Assembly: GCA_015489035.1 (NCBI GenBank)
Contig: WFMP01000058.1
Span: forward strand, 1 to 6,049
DNA from: Candidatus Altimarinota bacterium
GTDB taxonomy: Bacteria > Patescibacteriota > Gracilibacteria > Absconditabacterales > Absconditicoccaceae
Direction: 5' to 3'
DNA: 6,049 bases
Part shown: piece after piece, positions 4,774 through 6,049 of the stretch
Layout of the letters: every line of letters begins with the position of its first letter
How positions within the stretch are numbered: position 1 is the first letter of the stretch
The notes under the pieces: model-generated
What the model was told of the DNA's origin: nothing
Database searches by the model: none
What the model saw: only the letters and a program-made list of their open reading frames with translations
Made by a program: the position numbers and the translations under genes

Positions 4774-5777
4774 CCATATATCCTTTCAATATTTTCAAAT
4801 AACATTTCTATCGCATCTCCAATTCTTATATCATCACCACTATCTCCTAAGCTCAAATATAGTGATATTGGATCAATATTGTTTTGATCATAAGCATGTA
4901 AATCTTTCATTATTTCAATGATACTTTTTGGATCATAATACCACTTTTGTATTTCATCATATTCTTCATAATAACGAGAAGAATAGTTAAGTTTATCCCA
5001 AGCAGTCCCTTTTGTATCTTTATAAAAAACTGCATAGCATTGTTCACTCACTGCTAAATTATATTGATTTAAAGCACTTTTCCCTGCTAAGCAATATGTA
5101 TTATTCTTATTTATATGTTGAAAATCTTCATCTTTGATAAAAATTGTTTCTTTTACTGGTGAACGTAATAGTTTAATCATATCCTTAAAAGAGATTTTTT
5201 TATTCAATTGAAAAAGTTTAGTTCTCCCATCTTTTTTGACATTGATTAAAGATAAATCTTCTAAATCTTTTACATGCCTATATAAACTGGGAGTACTATA
5301 ATTTAATTCTGATTGAAATGTCTCAATATCAAAATATTCATGGTATTTATCATTGTATAAAATATATAGCATTAAAGGTTGGACAGATATAGGTATACTT
5401 TTTCTTTTCTCAATAATTTCCCCTCTATTTTTTTTAAGTAATAAAAGAGGATAAAGATAAATCATCTGTTCCGATATAAACGATATATGAGACTTTAAAA
5501 ATTGTTGTTGTAATGGTAATATAATATTCTCACTTAAGTACAATAAGGGTAAATTGTATTTTTCTTGTATCATATTGATACGTTTGATTGATTCGGGCTC
5601 TTGATGCTTTGGACTTATAAGAACAAAATCAATAAATTCTATTTTTATTGTAAATATTTCATAATCCATCTTTATTATAGGTGGCAATTTTACATTTTGC
5701 TTTGCTTTAATAAAGGATATAGATAGACTGAACTTATCTTTTATAGTATTTAAAAGCTTTGTGTTTCTTTTTTTCAT
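4758..5777 (-). CDS. AbiEi-like winged-helix antitoxin and transcriptional regulator
   Basis: The protein has 339 residues. The N-terminal part (about 30-120) includes FVLISPKHQEPESIKRI then LPLLYLSENI and SHISFISEQMIYLYPLLLL, matching the pattern of MarR-annotated proteins paired with AbiEii toxins (a hydrophobic strand, a helix, then IxFI-xxxQ-hYLPhL). Residues about 133-192 form a winged helix with the putative recognition helix STPSLYRHVKDLED (161-174) and wing KKDGRTKLFQL. The following block YCLAGKSALNQYNLA (228-242) and CYAVFYK (247-253) resembles the AbiEi C-terminal antitoxin domain. In type IV systems AbiEi represses its own operon and neutralises the toxin without a stable complex. 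The start ATG at 5777 has no clear ribosome site, so the mRNA may be nearly leaderless. A repeat-rich operator lies just upstream. The N-terminal assignment is by pattern memory only. Confidence 0.72.
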   Translation of the reverse strand: MKKRNTKLLNTIKDKFSLSISFIKAKQNVKLPPIIKMDYEIFTIKIEFIDFVLISPKHQEPESIKRINMIQEKYNLPLLYLSENIILPLQQQFLKSHISFISEQMIYLYPLLLLKKNRGEIIEKRKSIPISVQPLMLYILYNDKYHEYFDIETFQSELNYSTPSLYRHVKDLEDLSLINVKKDGRTKLFQLNKKISFKDMIKLLRSPVKETIFIKDEDFQHINKNNTYCLAGKSALNQYNLAVSEQCYAVFYKDTKGTAWDKLNYSSRYYEEYDEIQKWYYDPKSIIEIMKDLHAYDQNNIDPISLYLSLGDSGDDIRIGDAIEMLFENIERIYGWQTI

Positions 5778-5783
5778 AAACTT

Positions 5784-5846
5784 ATATTATCATAAAAATT
5801 ATATTTTATCAAAAACAATGATAATATTGTATTTTTATGATAATAT
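5784..5846 (-). promoter_or_regulatory. Promoter and inverted-repeat operator of the AbiE-like operon
   Basis: A perfect 16-bp inverted repeat: 5784-5799 matches 5831-5846 with a 31-bp spacer. Within it the core ATGATAATAT appears directly at 5818-5827 and 5837-5846 and inverted at 5784-5793, making three sites. On the minus strand TTGATA (5811-5806) and TAATAT (5788-5783), 17 bp apart, are a plausible promoter, and TATAAT (5803-5798) is an alternative -10. AbiEi antitoxins are known to bind inverted repeats in their own promoter and repress it. Its role here follows from that and from position. Confidence 0.6.
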
Positions 5847-5847
5847 T

Positions 5848-6049
5848 AAATATTAATTTGAGAGAATAAATTGGTAAAAGGAGATTGGTATGTTACATTG
5901 TACTTATGAGATAAGGTAACATTTTATAAGATTAAGACGAATTTCATTCTTGATTTTGATTATGTACAATTATTATACTTGTAATATGAAAGTATAAACT
6001 CAAACTTAATCTTGCACTTTTAACCGATTTAAACTATCAATTAAGGTAC
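5848..6049. other. Non-coding right flank with the second repeat copy
   Basis: No supported gene lies here. A plus-strand start at 5890 with a good ribosome site (AAAAGGAG, 5876-5883) opens only nine codons (MLHCTYEIR) before TAA, so it is either a tiny leader or a broken gene start. ATGTTAC (5890-5896) and GTAACAT (5916-5922) form a 7-bp inverted repeat around it. On the minus strand the last bases of the window could be the end of a frame (TLIDSLNRLKVQD, stop near 6006), but it is too short to judge. Confidence 0.4.
5916..6018. repeat. 103-bp direct repeat, right copy, with nested inverted repeats
   Basis: It is the partner of 3885-3987 (same orientation, no gaps, about 75 percent identical). 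This copy can fold over its length: AAGATTAAG near the left end pairs with CTTAATCTT near the right end, TTTCAT with ATGAAA, and TACAA with TTGTA around TTATTATAC. That layout is like a small hairpin-forming mobile repeat or a decayed element end. It contains no coding frame. Confidence 0.7.

Noticed and set aside
3885..6018. Integron cassette with attC sites at the two repeats
   Set aside because: The repeats are foldable but lack convincing GTTRRRY and RYYYAAC core sites, and no integron integrase is present.

Overview
The window looks like low-GC DNA from a Campylobacterota-type bacterium (Sulfurimonas or Sulfurovum relatives are my best guess). The grounds are the AT-rich sequence, the compact tRNA cluster with encoded CCA ends, and the style of the proteins. 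This placement is inference. No marker gene here fixes the genus.

The left end (1-850) is ordinary chromosome. It holds the N-terminal end of a sodium-dependent NSS-family transporter on the minus strand. Divergent from it, a near-perfect sigma70 promoter (TTGACA, 17 bp, TATAAT) drives five tRNA genes: Pro(UGG), His(GUG), Arg(UCG), Arg(UCU) and Leu(UAG). Everything right of tRNA-Leu has the character of an accessory region: repeats, mobile-element debris, a broken restriction gene, an orphan Fic gene and a toxin-antitoxin pair. Two GGGTACGGT repeats just after tRNA-Leu resemble the arm-type sites seen beside tRNA-borne integrase islands, but no integrase is visible.

From 1059 to 1905 there is a transcription unit with no convincing protein. 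It has its own promoter (TTGTTA, 17 bp, TATAAT), about 810 nt dense in long perfect helices (including a hairpin-loop pseudoknot near the 5' end and a nested set of helices near the 3' end), and a hairpin-plus-T-run terminator. I read it as a large structured non-coding RNA. By size, ornateness and tRNA-side position it recalls the GOLLD/ROOL class of giant RNAs, but I cannot confirm a family match. It is the most interesting item in the window.

From about 2190 to 2633 there is wreckage. The left end of an IS256-family element carries a transposase with a nonsense codon at codon 12. It is cut off after about 71 codons and joined to a minus-strand fragment that resembles the N-terminus of a type I restriction subunit HsdR. 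That fragment is translationally coupled to an intact class II Fic protein (2633-3709), whose promoter region carries four copies of a 9-mer, TTACCACTA, two of them inside an 18-bp perfect inverted repeat. Fic genes are often found inside type I restriction operons, so this is probably the relic of such an operon, with Fic retained.

The right part (3885-6018) carries an AbiE-like type IV toxin-antitoxin operon on the minus strand: a winged-helix antitoxin/regulator followed by a nucleotidyltransferase toxin overlapping it by 16 bp. A 16-bp inverted repeat sits at its promoter. The operon is bracketed by two diverged 103-bp direct repeats exactly 2031 bp apart, which may mark the unit that moved or was duplicated.
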